A stretch of 64,000 nucleotides of DNA from Tetracladium setigerum (Eukaryota > Ascomycota > Leotiomycetes > Helotiales): positions 1,674,001 through 1,738,000 of the forward strand of contig PZJY01000006.1 in assembly GCA_031472005.1 (NCBI GenBank), given 5' to 3'. Both the position numbers and the translations under genes were made by a program. The first letter of the stretch is position 1, and each line of letters opens with the position of its first letter. Shown in pieces: positions 12,761 through 22,057 of the stretch. The notes under the pieces were generated by a model, which searched no databases, was not told where the DNA came from, and worked only from the letters and a program-made list of their open reading frames with translations.

Positions 12761-14384
12761 ATGGCAAGCCTTTCCAGAGTTACAGTACTCAGAAGAAAGC
12801 TTTCCATCGCAAAATCCATTCCCACACAATCACGTTCTTTCGCCTCCAGTCAACCAGCCATGAAGCGAAAAGCATCAGACTCCCCAAAACCGTTGAGCAG
12901 AAAAGCTCCCAAAATCAATGATTATTGTAACACACCGATTAAGAGAGAGATTGATGGCAATCAGATATGGCCAGCGCCAGAAAGCCAGATTCGTGCTGCG
13001 AGGGAGTTCTTGAAAGATTGGTTTGTGTCCCTTCGTCGACGTCATTCCCAAATTGCTGATTCTAAAAGTGCCGTCGCTCAAAAGCCAACCCTCATCGTCC
13101 CTGATAAGGATGCCGATGGACTGAGCTCTGGAGTCATTCTACACCGTTCGCTGGTCAAGTTGGGCCTTGATCCGAATTTAATTAATGTTCATCTTGTGCA
13201 GAAGGGATCGAACATTCACGAACCGGATGAAAGACAACTCATGTCAGCAAAGAAACCAAGTTATGTGATTGTTCTAGATCAAGGCAGTAGGGGTGGCCCT
13301 CCTGTAATGGATGACCCGAATTCGAAATGCCTCATCATTGATCACCATCTCAGTGATGACTTTCCAAAGAATTCTCTTGTGAATTTCCATCTAGCCCCAG
13401 TTCAGTCCTCCACTAATGGCTACTTCCCAGGTCGTCTCTAGTTGTCATTACCCACCAGTGGCAACCTCTGCTCTTGTAACGTACGAGATCTGCTTAGAGC
13501 TACACAAAGATATCGCCTCGGAATGCGGGTATCTTTGTGCAATAGGAACCCATGGTGATCTTGGAAATACATTGAAATGGCTTCCCCCCTTTCCAGATAT
13601 GACAGAGACTTTCAAGAAGTACACGAAGAAGTTGATCAACGACTGTGTGTCTCTCATCAATGCTCGTACGTTGCGCAAAACCCTCTGATGCAGCGACTTA
13701 CTAATTAATAAGCAGCTCGTCGAACTGGTACGTATGATGTGATTTCAGCATGGAACGCTCTCCTCAACTCCTCGCATCCCAAGGAAATCATGTCCAACCA
13801 ACGACTATTGTATGCACGGCAAGAAATCAATGCCGAGGTCGAGAAACGCACGCATACGCCTCCAAAATTTAGCAAGGACGGCAAAATCGCTGTTCTCAGG
13901 ATCGACAGCAAGGCGCAAGTACATCCAGTCATTGCAACACGATGGGTGAGTGGCCCCGAGTGATTTGAATCCCAATCGAGCCAGTGCTGACTGTAGACAA
14001 AACACAGGCAAGTCATCTCAAATCCAAAGCTCTCGAAATAGTTCTCGTGGCAAACACCGGGTATCTTCCTGATAAAGTCAACTTCTCCTGTCGTATCGCT
14101 CGATGCGCACGCGATCGTGATCCTCCAGTCAACATCATAGATTCATTAAAAGCCGTCGCAAATCTCAGTACCACTAATCTGGTGGAACGACTTGGAGAAA
14201 ACTTTGCTAGGGGCACAAGGAAGCCAGTGGAGGAATTGTTGGAATCGACGAGTTTGAGGATCTATGTGCGCTCATGAAAGTTGGTGAGAAACCCGATAAA
14301 GAGGAGGGAGAGTTGAAGAAGAAGAAGGGCACTGGGAAGGAAGTACAAACAAACACTATTAAAAGCTATTTCAAGAAGACTTAG
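12761..14384 (+). CDS. DHH-family single-strand nuclease, RecJ-like
   Basis: The ATG at 12761 opens MASLSRVTVLRRKLSIAKS, a mitochondrial-type presequence. An internal Met (residue 34) is followed by the basic KRKASDSPKPLSRKAPK. DHH motifs follow: IVPDKDADGLSSG (DxD), VIVLDQGS, IIDHHLSDD (the DHH motif), CHYPPVATSALVTY and AIGTHGDLG. The DHHA1-like end has ARGHKEASGGIVG. Introns lie after ...INA (GTACGT) and after ...ATRW (GTGAGT). Two frame breaks are present. One near 13,435 needs two more bases or one fewer. The other, in the G4 run at 14210-14213, needs one extra G to restore the GHKEASGG box. The tail TIKSYFKKT resembles a PCNA-interacting peptide. Predicted role: processing of DNA ends or single strands in nucleus and/or mitochondria. 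Confidence 0.78.
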
Positions 14385-15118
14385 TCAAGCTAGTACTTAA
14401 AACGCACCGCAATTATTATTTAAGCAAAGTAGTTATTTTCAGATCAGAGCTTATAGTGCTAATATATATGAGTTTTTCCAAATCAGTATAAGGCGTTTCC
14501 AACGACAACCCTATTGAACCTACAAGCATTGTTTATCAAGCCATTTATTATCATTTTTCTTAGCTATTCCTCAACAACTAAGAATAAGTCAAGTCCAAAT
14601 CTACGGGTGTGTTCAGTGTTGCGGGTGGTGGACACTCTCATAGGTGTATTTACTTTAAGAAGAACATTTGCTTTCATAAGTGTGTTTACTTTCATTATTT
14701 GGGCGACTCCTTGATACTATCTTGTAATCTTCAAGTACAATCCCAAGTAATTGAAAGGGAAAGTTAGAGCAATTGTATAGTAATGTACAAGTTGTACGCC
14801 AAGAAATGAAATCTTTCGTGAAGGACAAATTTTGCAGCGAGATTTGAATCTCTGACGTGGGAAGGAATGTGAAATATCATGACTCTGCAAAGGAAAACCC
14901 CCCATAGCATATGCTGAACTTGCTCTACATTCTAATGATAAGCGGTATAAACAAGTCAACCTTAAAAGGAAGTGGGTATTGGTCAGATTTGGGTCCATCA
15001 AGAATTTTTTGATAATTGAAAAGAAGGGCGACGAGTCAGTCATTGGAGGAGGAGCCCCATCTCGAAGGCCCTTATGTATTGGGTACTAGGCAGCTCAGTC
15101 TTCATTAAATTAGAATAA
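14385..15118. other. Intergenic, AT-rich, left of tRNA-Arg
   Basis: No protein gene recognised. It contains one degenerate tRNA-like fold (14831-14891). Confidence 0.5.
14831..14891 (-). pseudogene. Degenerate tRNA-like sequence (possibly tRNA-Glu derived)
   Basis: On the minus strand a 7-bp acceptor-like stem TTTGCAG/CTGCAAA encloses 47 nt. Inside is a T-arm-like AGAGATTCAAATCTC and the stretch TTTCACATTCC, similar to the middle of eukaryotic tRNA-Glu. The D-arm is not convincing and the length (61 nt) is short, so it is at best a pseudogene. Confidence 0.3.
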
Positions 15119-15218
15119 GGCCTGCTGGCCCAATGGCAAGGCGCTTGACTACGATTACACGGTTCAATTGAACCTGTAAGCCATCAAGAGATTGTAGGTT
15201 CGACCCCTACGTAGGTCA
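15119..15218 (+). tRNA. tRNA-Arg (anticodon ACG) with a 28-nt intron
   Basis: Acceptor stem GGCCTGC/GTAGGTC with G-T wobbles, discriminator A at 15218. The A box is TGGCCCAATGG and the B box GGTTCGACCCC. Anticodon stem CTTGA/TCAAG; loop CTACGA plus A with anticodon ACG at 15151-15153. The intron (15155-15182) follows the base 3' of the anticodon, as in eukaryotic nuclear tRNAs, and contains a perfect 14-nt palindrome GGTTCAATTGAACC. The mature length is 72 nt before CCA. T runs at about 15247 could terminate Pol III. The gene marks the left edge of the island at 15.2-22.8 kb. Confidence 0.92.
15189..15218 (+). repeat. tRNA-end direct repeat, left copy (att-like)
   Basis: The variable loop, T arm and acceptor 3' strand of the tRNA-Arg gene. 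It matches 22791-22820 at 27 of 30 positions in the same orientation. Confidence 0.75.
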
Positions 15219-15858
15219 TTAGTCATCCCGGATATAAGGGATGAATTTTTTACAATTTTTTGCACTTGGATGTTACTATAATTAAGTAAGTGAATAATAT
15301 TTTTTAATATTTTGTGAAGGGGTTTTTGCGCACTTTTCTAATTCTCCAATGAAATATCAATTCAATTTCAATTGAATAAGCACTATTCACGCGGTTAGTG
15401 GAGCATACCTAGTGAAAGCACATGTTTAAAAACATCATCGCAATTGTATTTTGCATATTTAATATGCTACCTGCCGGCAAAGTAAAAGAGGGCTTTAAAT
15501 ATTAGCCCGATAAATGGCCACGCTTGGATATCATAAAATATCCTCATGAATATCCCCAGTAAGTAAATCTTAAATAAACAATGAAGGAAAAGCAAATGTT
15601 AAAAAGAAAAAAGAAGAAGAAAAAAAATACCCGCTGGACTTTTGAACCCCCTTTCCCCCTAAAGTTCCCCGGCCAAACTCTCCTTGCTGACAACGGCCTG
15701 CCGAAATTCAGATTGATGCTGAACATTTCGAACTAAATAAATCATCAGAATGCTCTGCATTCCGAGCATCCTGATGGAAAAGAAAAGGAAAGAAAAAAAG
15801 AAAGATTTAAAAAGCAAATGGGATAATAGATGGCAGGTAAAAAAAAAAAAGCTTCTCG
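15219..15858. other. AT-rich non-coding left arm of the island
   Basis: Strongly AT-rich, with T and A runs; short open frames are low-complexity. No gene recognised. Confidence 0.5.
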
Positions 15859-17028
15859 TTAGAAGCCGTCCACCAACCGACACATTGCTTCGAAACCAGC
15901 CGGGTCTTGCAGTCCCCAAGCGCCCTCGCCAACAACACCATCACCATCTCCTGCGTTGTTTTCCTCCCCCATCCCATCAAGTTCTCGTCGCTGCAAACCC
16001 CTGTCGAGGTTGTCGATGGCCAGGTTCAAGCGCGCCCCAAAGTTGACCAAAGTTTCATATTGGTAGTGGGGACGGTGGAGGTTCAAGGAGTTGAAGTTGA
16101 GGTCCTCGGGCGATGGTGGAGCAGTGGCTTGACGCTCTGCTGTAAGCTGGTCTAGACTACTAGACGCCAATTGGGCACGAGCCCAGAGTATGTATCGGGC
16201 TGCGCGTAAAAGACTCTCGCGGTTGTGGGTTGTAGTCCTCCTGAACTCCTGGGAGTCTCTGGCGATAATGATGTCGATTAGAATTGTTTCGTCGTCGCGA
16301 TCCGGGATGACATCTCTCTCTGCAACCGCCTGATTCTTGGCATCCTTTAATTCGAATATAGGAAGCTTGGTTCTCACTGTCATATGCATATATACGACTG
16401 CGCCAGCTTTTCTTGCGGCTGAAGATTGGTGGAAAGGTGGTTGCGTCCACTCCTTGCCCTTTGCAAGAGCTTCCGTCTCTGCCTTGCGCCATTTGGCCTC
16501 TTGGAACCCTGACGGCGGAAGGTCGTGCTTGCATGTGCCGTACCGAAGTTTAGTGCTAATCTTCATGTCGCACAAGACCTCAATTGGCTGTGGGTAGATA
16601 GATGGGTTCCATCCATCGGCACCTAAGTCACGTAGGAATTGGTTGACTTCACCCGGCGTGACCACATAAAAATCTGCCTCTCCTTCAACTTGGGAAATAA
16701 AGGTGAGGATGGCTGCAATTGCTCTAAGCTCTGACCGTGGGTAGCCGTGGGTGACCGCGGGGCGTTTCTTGATAAAGGCTAACATCACCTCCAGGGCTTC
16801 TTGTTGTGTTGGCGCGCTCTCTCCTACCACGACCTGAATCAGACGTCTTCGATGCTCGCCTAGGATGCGTGCTCGTCTCATTCCATGCTCTCGTTGTATA
16901 TTTTCACGTTTAGCCCGTTGCTTTGCCTCAGCACGATCCCTCGCAGTCTCAGCAATATCGTCTACTCGAAGCTCGATCGCCTGGAGCAATCTCCGGTTTT
17001 TCTCCGCCAACACGTTTCGGTGAAGCAT
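15859..17028 (-). CDS. Island orphan protein, basic coiled N-terminus
   Basis: An intronless frame of 389 aa from the ATG at 17026-17028. The frame stays open further upstream, but the extension is AT-rich and hydrophobic. Residues 5-65 are highly charged and helical (NRRLLQAIELRVDDIAETAR, then REHGMRRARILGEHRRRL). The middle contains AVTHGYPRSELRAIAAILTF and FYVVTPGEVNQFLRDLG. The C-terminal third is acidic and Gly-rich near the end. I recognise no family. The codons for AVTHGYPRS carry one of the phased CCRYGG clusters (16735-16760). It is transcribed away from the acidic-tail gene at 17346-18242, on the same strand. Confidence 0.6.
   Translation of the reverse strand: MLHRNVLAEKNRRLLQAIELRVDDIAETARDRAEAKQRAKRENIQREHGMRRARILGEHRRRLIQVVVGESAPTQQEALEVMLAFIKKRPAVTHGYPRSELRAIAAILTFISQVEGEADFYVVTPGEVNQFLRDLGADGWNPSIYPQPIEVLCDMKISTKLRYGTCKHDLPPSGFQEAKWRKAETEALAKGKEWTQPPFHQSSAARKAGAVVYMHMTVRTKLPIFELKDAKNQAVAERDVIPDRDDETILIDIIIARDSQEFRRTTTHNRESLLRAARYILWARAQLASSSLDQLTAERQATAPPSPEDLNFNSLNLHRPHYQYETLVNFGARLNLAIDNLDRGLQRRELDGMGEENNAGDGDGVVGEGAWGLQDPAGFEAMCRLVDGF
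16735..16760. repeat. Phased CCRYGG cluster E (three cores, 10-bp period)
   Basis: CCGTGG at 16735-16740, CCGTGG at 16745-16750 and CCGCGG at 16755-16760, with spacers GTAG and GTGA. Lies inside the coding region of the orphan gene. Confidence 0.8.
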
Positions 17029-17345
17029 CTTGAGGATCAGCGAATGGTTGAATAGCCGATATAATTGAGTAATTGAGTGTAGGTACGTAGTTGATGATGG
17101 GATTGGAAGCTGATTGCGAAGTTTGAAGATGTAAATTTGAAGATGGTTCAAAGAGGAGAGTAGAGGAGGAGAGTAGAGGAGGAGAAGAAGAAAGTATTTA
17201 ACTATCTGGATATCTAAACTGAAGATATAAAAGTCAAGTCGAGTCTTCAAGGCGCGAGAAGAAGTTCACTATTCGCAACTCCAAAACTTCACTTCTTCTT
17301 CAACCGCGGCCGACCATAGCGAACCATGGTTATCTACCATCTGCT
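17029..17345. promoter_or_regulatory. Intergenic region with CCRYGG cluster A
   Basis: Promoter of the orphan gene to its left (minus strand) and 3' flank of the acidic gene to its right. It contains a purine-rich GGAGGAGAG tract (about 17160-17190) and the phased motif cluster at 17304-17329. Confidence 0.5.
17304..17329. repeat. Phased CCRYGG cluster A
   Basis: CCGCGG at 17304-17309, CCATAG (one mismatch) at 17314-17319 and CCATGG at 17324-17329; spacers CCGA and CGAA. The period is exactly 10 bp. Confidence 0.8.
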
Positions 17346-18242
17346 TTACTCATCTGTCATGCCAATCCCCGAGTCTCTAATTCTCGTCCTCTTTCTACGT
17401 CCACCTCCAACACCCCCATCACCCCCATCGCCCCCATCGCCCTCATCGCCCTCATCGCCCTCATCGCCCTCATCGCCCTCATCGCCCTCATCTCCTCCAT
17501 CCCCACCATCAACATCCTTCCGCTTCTTGCTACCTTTAACGCCCTTCTTCGTCTTTTTCAGATTGTTAGCGCAGTATATATGGATACTTGCTAGAGAGTC
17601 GTCCTCCAGTTCTTCAAAAGCAGTAAGGATCTTGCGCCAATTATGGTCGTCATCACTATTGTCATCGTTCTTTCGTGCACTCCGGATTTCTTGACAAATA
17701 GCAAGCTTCCAGTCGCCAAGGACTTTTTGGAAGGTTTTAGAGCGAGAAATCTTAATACGTTAGTATGTTTTTGCTTAAAAAAAGAATGGATCGTAGAGAT
17801 ATACCAATAATCCTTTCCCGGAAGGGCTCCACTTCCTGGTATACTCTAGGATCTCACTTTGAAGTTCGACGCTTTCCGATGATAGAGGGAGTAACTTCGG
17901 TGCTCTACCCTGGAGCGGTTGTTTATTTTGGGCTCGGGTTTTTGCGGTTAATCTTGCAAGCATATTCCGAATGTCCTGAGATAATCGAATGATAGTCAAA
18001 TCATTGTGCAGGAGAACGTCCATAGCTGATCCAGCTGATCCCGGAGGGAAGGTTCTCACGAGCGGTGTCTTTAAGATATCCACTTCTGGTGGAGGTAGCT
18101 CCATATCTTGAGCAGGTTCCATTGTTGTATACCTTGGGAGTTGGTACTGAGGGTTCCTGACGAAAAGGAAGAAGGTTGAGAACTTTTTATTTTTTTCGTA
18201 CCTGATGGTGGTGGTTGCAATGCACCTTCCATGGTTGGCCAT
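17346..18242 (-). CDS. Island protein with Gly-Asp-Glu repeat tail
   Basis: Three exons (18202-18242, 17805-18156, 17346-17750) joined in frame across 45-b and 54-b introns; the second has a TACTAAC branch point. The product is 265 aa starting MANHGRCIATTTIR. The middle is helical (VLLHNDLTIIRLSQDIRNML), followed by KTFQKVLGDWKLAICQEIRS. The C-terminus has a basic patch (KKTKKGVKGSKKRK), a (GDE/GDG)n repeat from a 9-bp minisatellite, and RRKRTRIRDSGIGMTDE. I recognise no family. It is divergent from the acidic gene at 18349 (106 b between starts) and its start codon lies inside a CCRYGG core, suggesting shared control. Confidence 0.62.
17411..17496. repeat. 9-bp minisatellite encoding GDE repeats
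   Basis: About nine tandem units of TCGCCC(T/C)CA on the + strand, read on the minus strand as Gly-Asp-Glu/Gly-Asp-Gly codons. Confidence 0.85.
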
Positions 18243-18254
18243 GGCCGACCACGG
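18229..18254. promoter_or_regulatory. Phased CCRYGG cluster B on a start codon
   Basis: CCATGG 18229-18234, CCATGG 18239-18244 and CCACGG 18249-18254, with spacers TTGG and CCGA. The middle core contains the start codon of the minus-strand acidic gene (18240-18242). The cluster sits in the divergent promoter with the gene at 18349. Confidence 0.75.
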
Positions 18255-18348
18255 CTCATGTGCAATTCGGGCTTGGAACCCTCCCTGATCGCAAGATCAC
18301 ACGTTCTATTCTGTTCGAGTAAAATCATTCAACGGAAAATCAAAAAGC

Positions 18349-18968
18349 ATGGCAAATCCGGAATATAATCTCTATCTGTTTACACCAGAAGTATCTGGTA
18401 GTGCATACCTCGATGCCCGCTTGCACAATCAGGTAACTCGATTCAGACTTGAATACATTCCTCTTCCTGCCATCTCCCGACCTTAAGCCACTTACTAATG
18501 GGTTATGATAAACAGATCACAACGTTCCGGCTGTTGAAAGACACATTTGACTATGTCCAAGACCTGTTGAAGACCATGCCGAGACGTGGTGTCATCCGCA
18601 AAAACGAGGTGGGAAGTCGTCGCAGGCGCGCGACTAAAAAAGCAAAACGGCGCAAGAAAGCAAGCAAAGCAGTATGACTACTTCCCGACCACTAAGCTGG
18701 ATTTACCACTAACAGTTTACAGCCTCGAATCGACAACGACTCTTCGGAGCCAGATGAGAGGGGCAGCAGCAATGGACTAGGCGGATCGGATGCCATCCTT
18801 CTTAGCGATGGCGAGGAAGAAGAGGAAGAAGAGGAAGAATACGATGAAGATGATGAAGATGAAGAAGGAGATGAAGAAGGCGAAGCGTTCGGAGAATACG
18901 AACAAGGGCAAGAAGAAGAAGAATACCGGGGTGGAGAGAACGACGAAGAGACGGAGGTGGAGGAATAA
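18349..18968 (+). CDS. Island protein with acidic (Glu/Asp) tail
   Basis: Three exons (18349-18432, 18516-18671, 18723-18968) joined in phase 0; introns have GTAACT/CAG and GTATGA, CACTAAC, CAG signals. The product is 161 aa. It begins MANPEYNLYLFTPEVSGSAY, continues with ITTFRLLKDTFDYVQDLLK, then a dense basic block (RRRRATKKAKRRKKASKA), and ends in a long Asp/Glu-rich tail from about residue 107. A basic patch followed by an acidic tail is common in histone or DNA chaperone-like proteins, but no family is recognised. It resembles the divergent neighbour in layout only. Confidence 0.62.
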
Positions 18969-19310
18969 GATCAAGTGGAAGATGGAGAGGAAGAAGAAGA
19001 ATAAGAAGGAAATGAGATGTCATGAATTGTCCATAACATCCTTGATTCCGTCCGCCTTTCTATGTTAATGTTCAAGTATTCTCAAGTTCTTTGGGAATTG
19101 GCTAAGACAGGAAAGGGCTACCTACCATATTACATAATGAACCTCTTTCCAACCATCTCTGGGATATGGACATCCCTATTGAACATCGGAAGCAATCGTT
19201 TCCACCGCTTCCACGCTGAGTAGTCTGCATTTGCATTCTGTTTCTGTTTTGCCCTTGCGCTTCTCACCTGGTTCTCACCGCGGTCGTCCACGGTTCACCG
19301 CGGCTCCACC
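18969..19310. promoter_or_regulatory. Promoter region of the recombinase-like gene
   Basis: 3' flank of the acidic gene and upstream region of the recombinase-like gene, ending in CCRYGG cluster C. No gene seen. Confidence 0.5.
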
Positions 19311-19314
19311 ATGG
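19278..19314. promoter_or_regulatory. Phased CCRYGG cluster C on the recombinase start codon
   Basis: Four cores: CCGCGG 19278-19283, CCACGG 19288-19293, CCGCGG 19298-19303 and CCATGG 19309-19314. Steps are 10, 10 and 11 bp. The last core contains the ATG at 19311. Placement suggests autoregulation or repression of the recombinase-like gene. Confidence 0.78.
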
Positions 19315-21777
19315 CCGCCAACATCCCACACCAGAGCCTCAGCAGCCGCCTTTGGAACCTTACAGATGACACCCAAGATGAACTATCCTTGGCCATTCTA
19401 GATGAGGTTTTCCAAGTAGTAAACGACGCGAAAGGCTTTCGATGGAGTGCTCCGACCACTCAGGCGAGGCAAAATCTACATCTCGAACAACTTCTTCAAT
19501 TTTATGTTGCAGTGGAATCTCTTCACTTCGGGTGAAGCCATGGTTCTAAAAATAGTGAAGGGCTATCTAGCGTTCGTAGCTCGATTTCTTAACCCGAAGA
19601 GTAGGAAACATCACCACATTCGATACACTACTCTGCTGCAGCGACGCCATTCGATGATATTTTGGGTCTTTCGAGAAATGCTCAATCCCCCACCAAGAGC
19701 AAGGTTTTACAACCTAACAAACGAGGTGTTACAATTCGCAGCGCGCAAATTTGGTGTTCGCCGGGAGGAGGCTCCCAAAGCCTACTTAGGCAGACTGGAA
19801 CTTCACCAATTGCTAGAAGCAGATACGTTCAAGGCGATATTCCTCCCTCTGAGTGAGAACCACCACCTCGCCTGGACACTTGCTGCTATTTGCGGCGTAC
19901 GCCCAGGTTCAATGGCACTAGCTGCAAAGAGAGAAGACCAATTCTTAGCGTGGAAAGACGTAACAATTACTAGAGGTCTTCCAGTTGGAACATTCTCCTC
20001 AAAGGTGTTTAAATATCTTATCTTATTTATTATAAAATACTAATATAAACAGATTAACTTCCGCTTCTTGAAGGGGAACAGAGATGATATGGAACGAAAC
20101 AAGGCATTTACATTTACTATCAACGCCCCACTATCAGTCGTGAATATCACTATGTCGCCAACCCTCAGAATGCTGATAATGCTCTTACGTCGAGGCTATC
20201 TTCGAGACCATAAGTCGGTCGAATCGTTGCTCGCTGGCAACGAGAGAAATGTCGCCATCAAGGCAAACGTAATGGAATTACCCGTCTTGTTACAGGGTGG
20301 ACCCCGTGGACTATCAGTTACAGACAAGCCCTTGACTGCTCAAAACTTGCAACAGTACATGTCTAATATAACAACGAGAGAGGGATATGGGCTTGGAGTT
20401 GGACCTTACGCATGGCGAAGGAAGGCTGCCACAGAATGGAAGCGACAAATTGGCTTGGAAACTGCCCAAACGCTGATGACGCATAAAGCAAATACAGACA
20501 CTCTAAATCAACATTACGACCAAGGCGCATTCGATATCCCTGTATTCGAGATCATGCTCCGAGAGGATACAAATGCTGCACATGTTGCAATGGATGAGAA
20601 CTCCAATGCAATACTTTCACGACTAGAAGACTTGAGTCGAGTTAAAGGAGTCTTCCTGGATAGAGCGGCTGCAAAGCTCCAAGAGGAATCACAAGACTTA
20701 AAGGATGCATACGCAGCATGCGACCTCAACCGCGCCAAGCAAATCAAGAAAAGACTCCGTCGGCATGCTTTCCAGGCTCTTTATAACGAGGAGATGAAAT
20801 ACCAGTCTAAGACACTTACTGTACAAGAATTCGAGGCAGGGAAGTTGAAATCAGCCGCCACTTCTTTGATGGACCGGATAATTGAAGCCGTTCGTCCCGA
20901 GAAAGCGAAAGGGCCGCAACCGCGGCCAGCCGCGGCCAACCACGGTGCAACTCCGGAAACGAACGACACGCCAAGTATAGACGAGAGCCAGTCAGCCCTT
21001 CACAATTTAAGGGATGAACTCGACTTGCAGGGTCTCGAGGGAGCTACAGTCGAGGTAGACGATGCCGAGGATCCCGCGCAAGAGGATGAAGAGGAATCGT
21101 CACTAGAACTAGAGCAAGCGATTAGAGTGTTTCTTGACCTGTCAACGAGGGATCAGATGATTCTAGCAGAGAAGAAGGACTTACATTGCAAATTGTGCAT
21201 TGATGATGATACAATCCCAGGAATCGACAAGGCCACAGTCTGGGAAACAAACTATCACTTGCAACGGCATATACACGGAGAAACACACTCGCCAGAGCGT
21301 GTATGGGTACGTCGATACCTTCAACGACGTGAAGCTTCCGATATTAGATATGATTGTCCGTATGGTAATTGTGGAGCAAAGTCGGACGGATTTGGAAGCT
21401 TGAACTCGTTGACGAAACATATACGAGCATCAACAGCCAAAACCACTTCAGCTACACACGATGAGCTAAAGCGTGCTGATGGATGGTATAACGAAGACTG
21501 GTACTACAACACTACAAGTCGCACACCAGTACAACAGCAGCGAATTCCTCGAGCGCATCAAGAAGCTGCCGTATACGAGTTGGAACCACGTATTGTTGAG
21601 ACAACTGCTGGTTCGTATATCGAGGCACCTGGAACTTCACAACTTGCGTTGCCAGCGGGATGTATCTCCTCGGAAGATGTAAACCTCGCTGAATGGCAAA
21701 GCTCCACACCAATTCCTCATTTATTTAGGAATATAGTGTTCTCGGGTGAAGACATGGAAAAGCGTCGAAAAGTTTGA
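19311..21777 (+). CDS. Tyrosine-recombinase-like protein with C-terminal zinc fingers
   Basis: Exon 1 is 19311-20004 and exon 2 is 20053-21777, split by a 48-b intron; about 805 aa if one frame break is bridged. The N-terminal core-binding-like part (LLQFYVAVES...GEAMVLKIVKGYLAFVARFL) is followed by a catalytic-type region: CGVRPGSM (Arg codon 19900), YAWRRKAATEW (Tyr 20407, Arg 20416/20419), LMTHKANTDTLNQHYD (final Tyr 20515). This R...YxxR...H...Y order fits Crypton/Starship-captain tyrosine recombinases. The C-terminal part has a coiled segment and two zinc-finger-like motifs (HCKLC...H, CPYGNC...H). The frame breaks at GGG 19530-19532, where removing one G restores it. This could be inactivation or sequence error. 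It could also be a domesticated relative. Confidence 0.6.
20920..20945. repeat. Phased CCRYGG cluster D
   Basis: CCGCGG 20920-20925, CCGCGG 20930-20935 and CCACGG 20940-20945; spacers CCAG and CCAA; exact 10-bp period. Lies inside the recombinase-like coding region, between its coiled segment and zinc fingers. Confidence 0.8.
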
Positions 21778-22057
21778 GGTGGAGACGAGAGAATAGTATG
21801 CATAGAGATGGGAACAATTAGCTAACTACTATTGCACGAGTGACCAGGGGGTACTGGCTTGTCGGAGATAGATTACTTCTTGCTACTGCAACATCAACTT
21901 TGATCTGAACTGAATACTTTGCCAAAAGTGAATCGTTAGAATCCCTTCTTTCATCCATGCAAATGAGCACGAATCGAAGCCATGAAACCAAAAAAAAAAA
22001 AAAGAAAGGCAAAAGAGTGGCCAGACAGACACTGGCCTGTGATCAGTGAAGTACGCC

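Noticed and set aside
14385..15858. Repeat-induced point mutation as the cause of the AT-rich flanks
   Set aside because: Plausible from composition, but I cannot compute dinucleotide ratios here and no duplicate copy is available for comparison.
17411..17496. CRISPR-like array
   Set aside because: Nine-base units without spacers inside a coding exon of a eukaryotic gene; a minisatellite.
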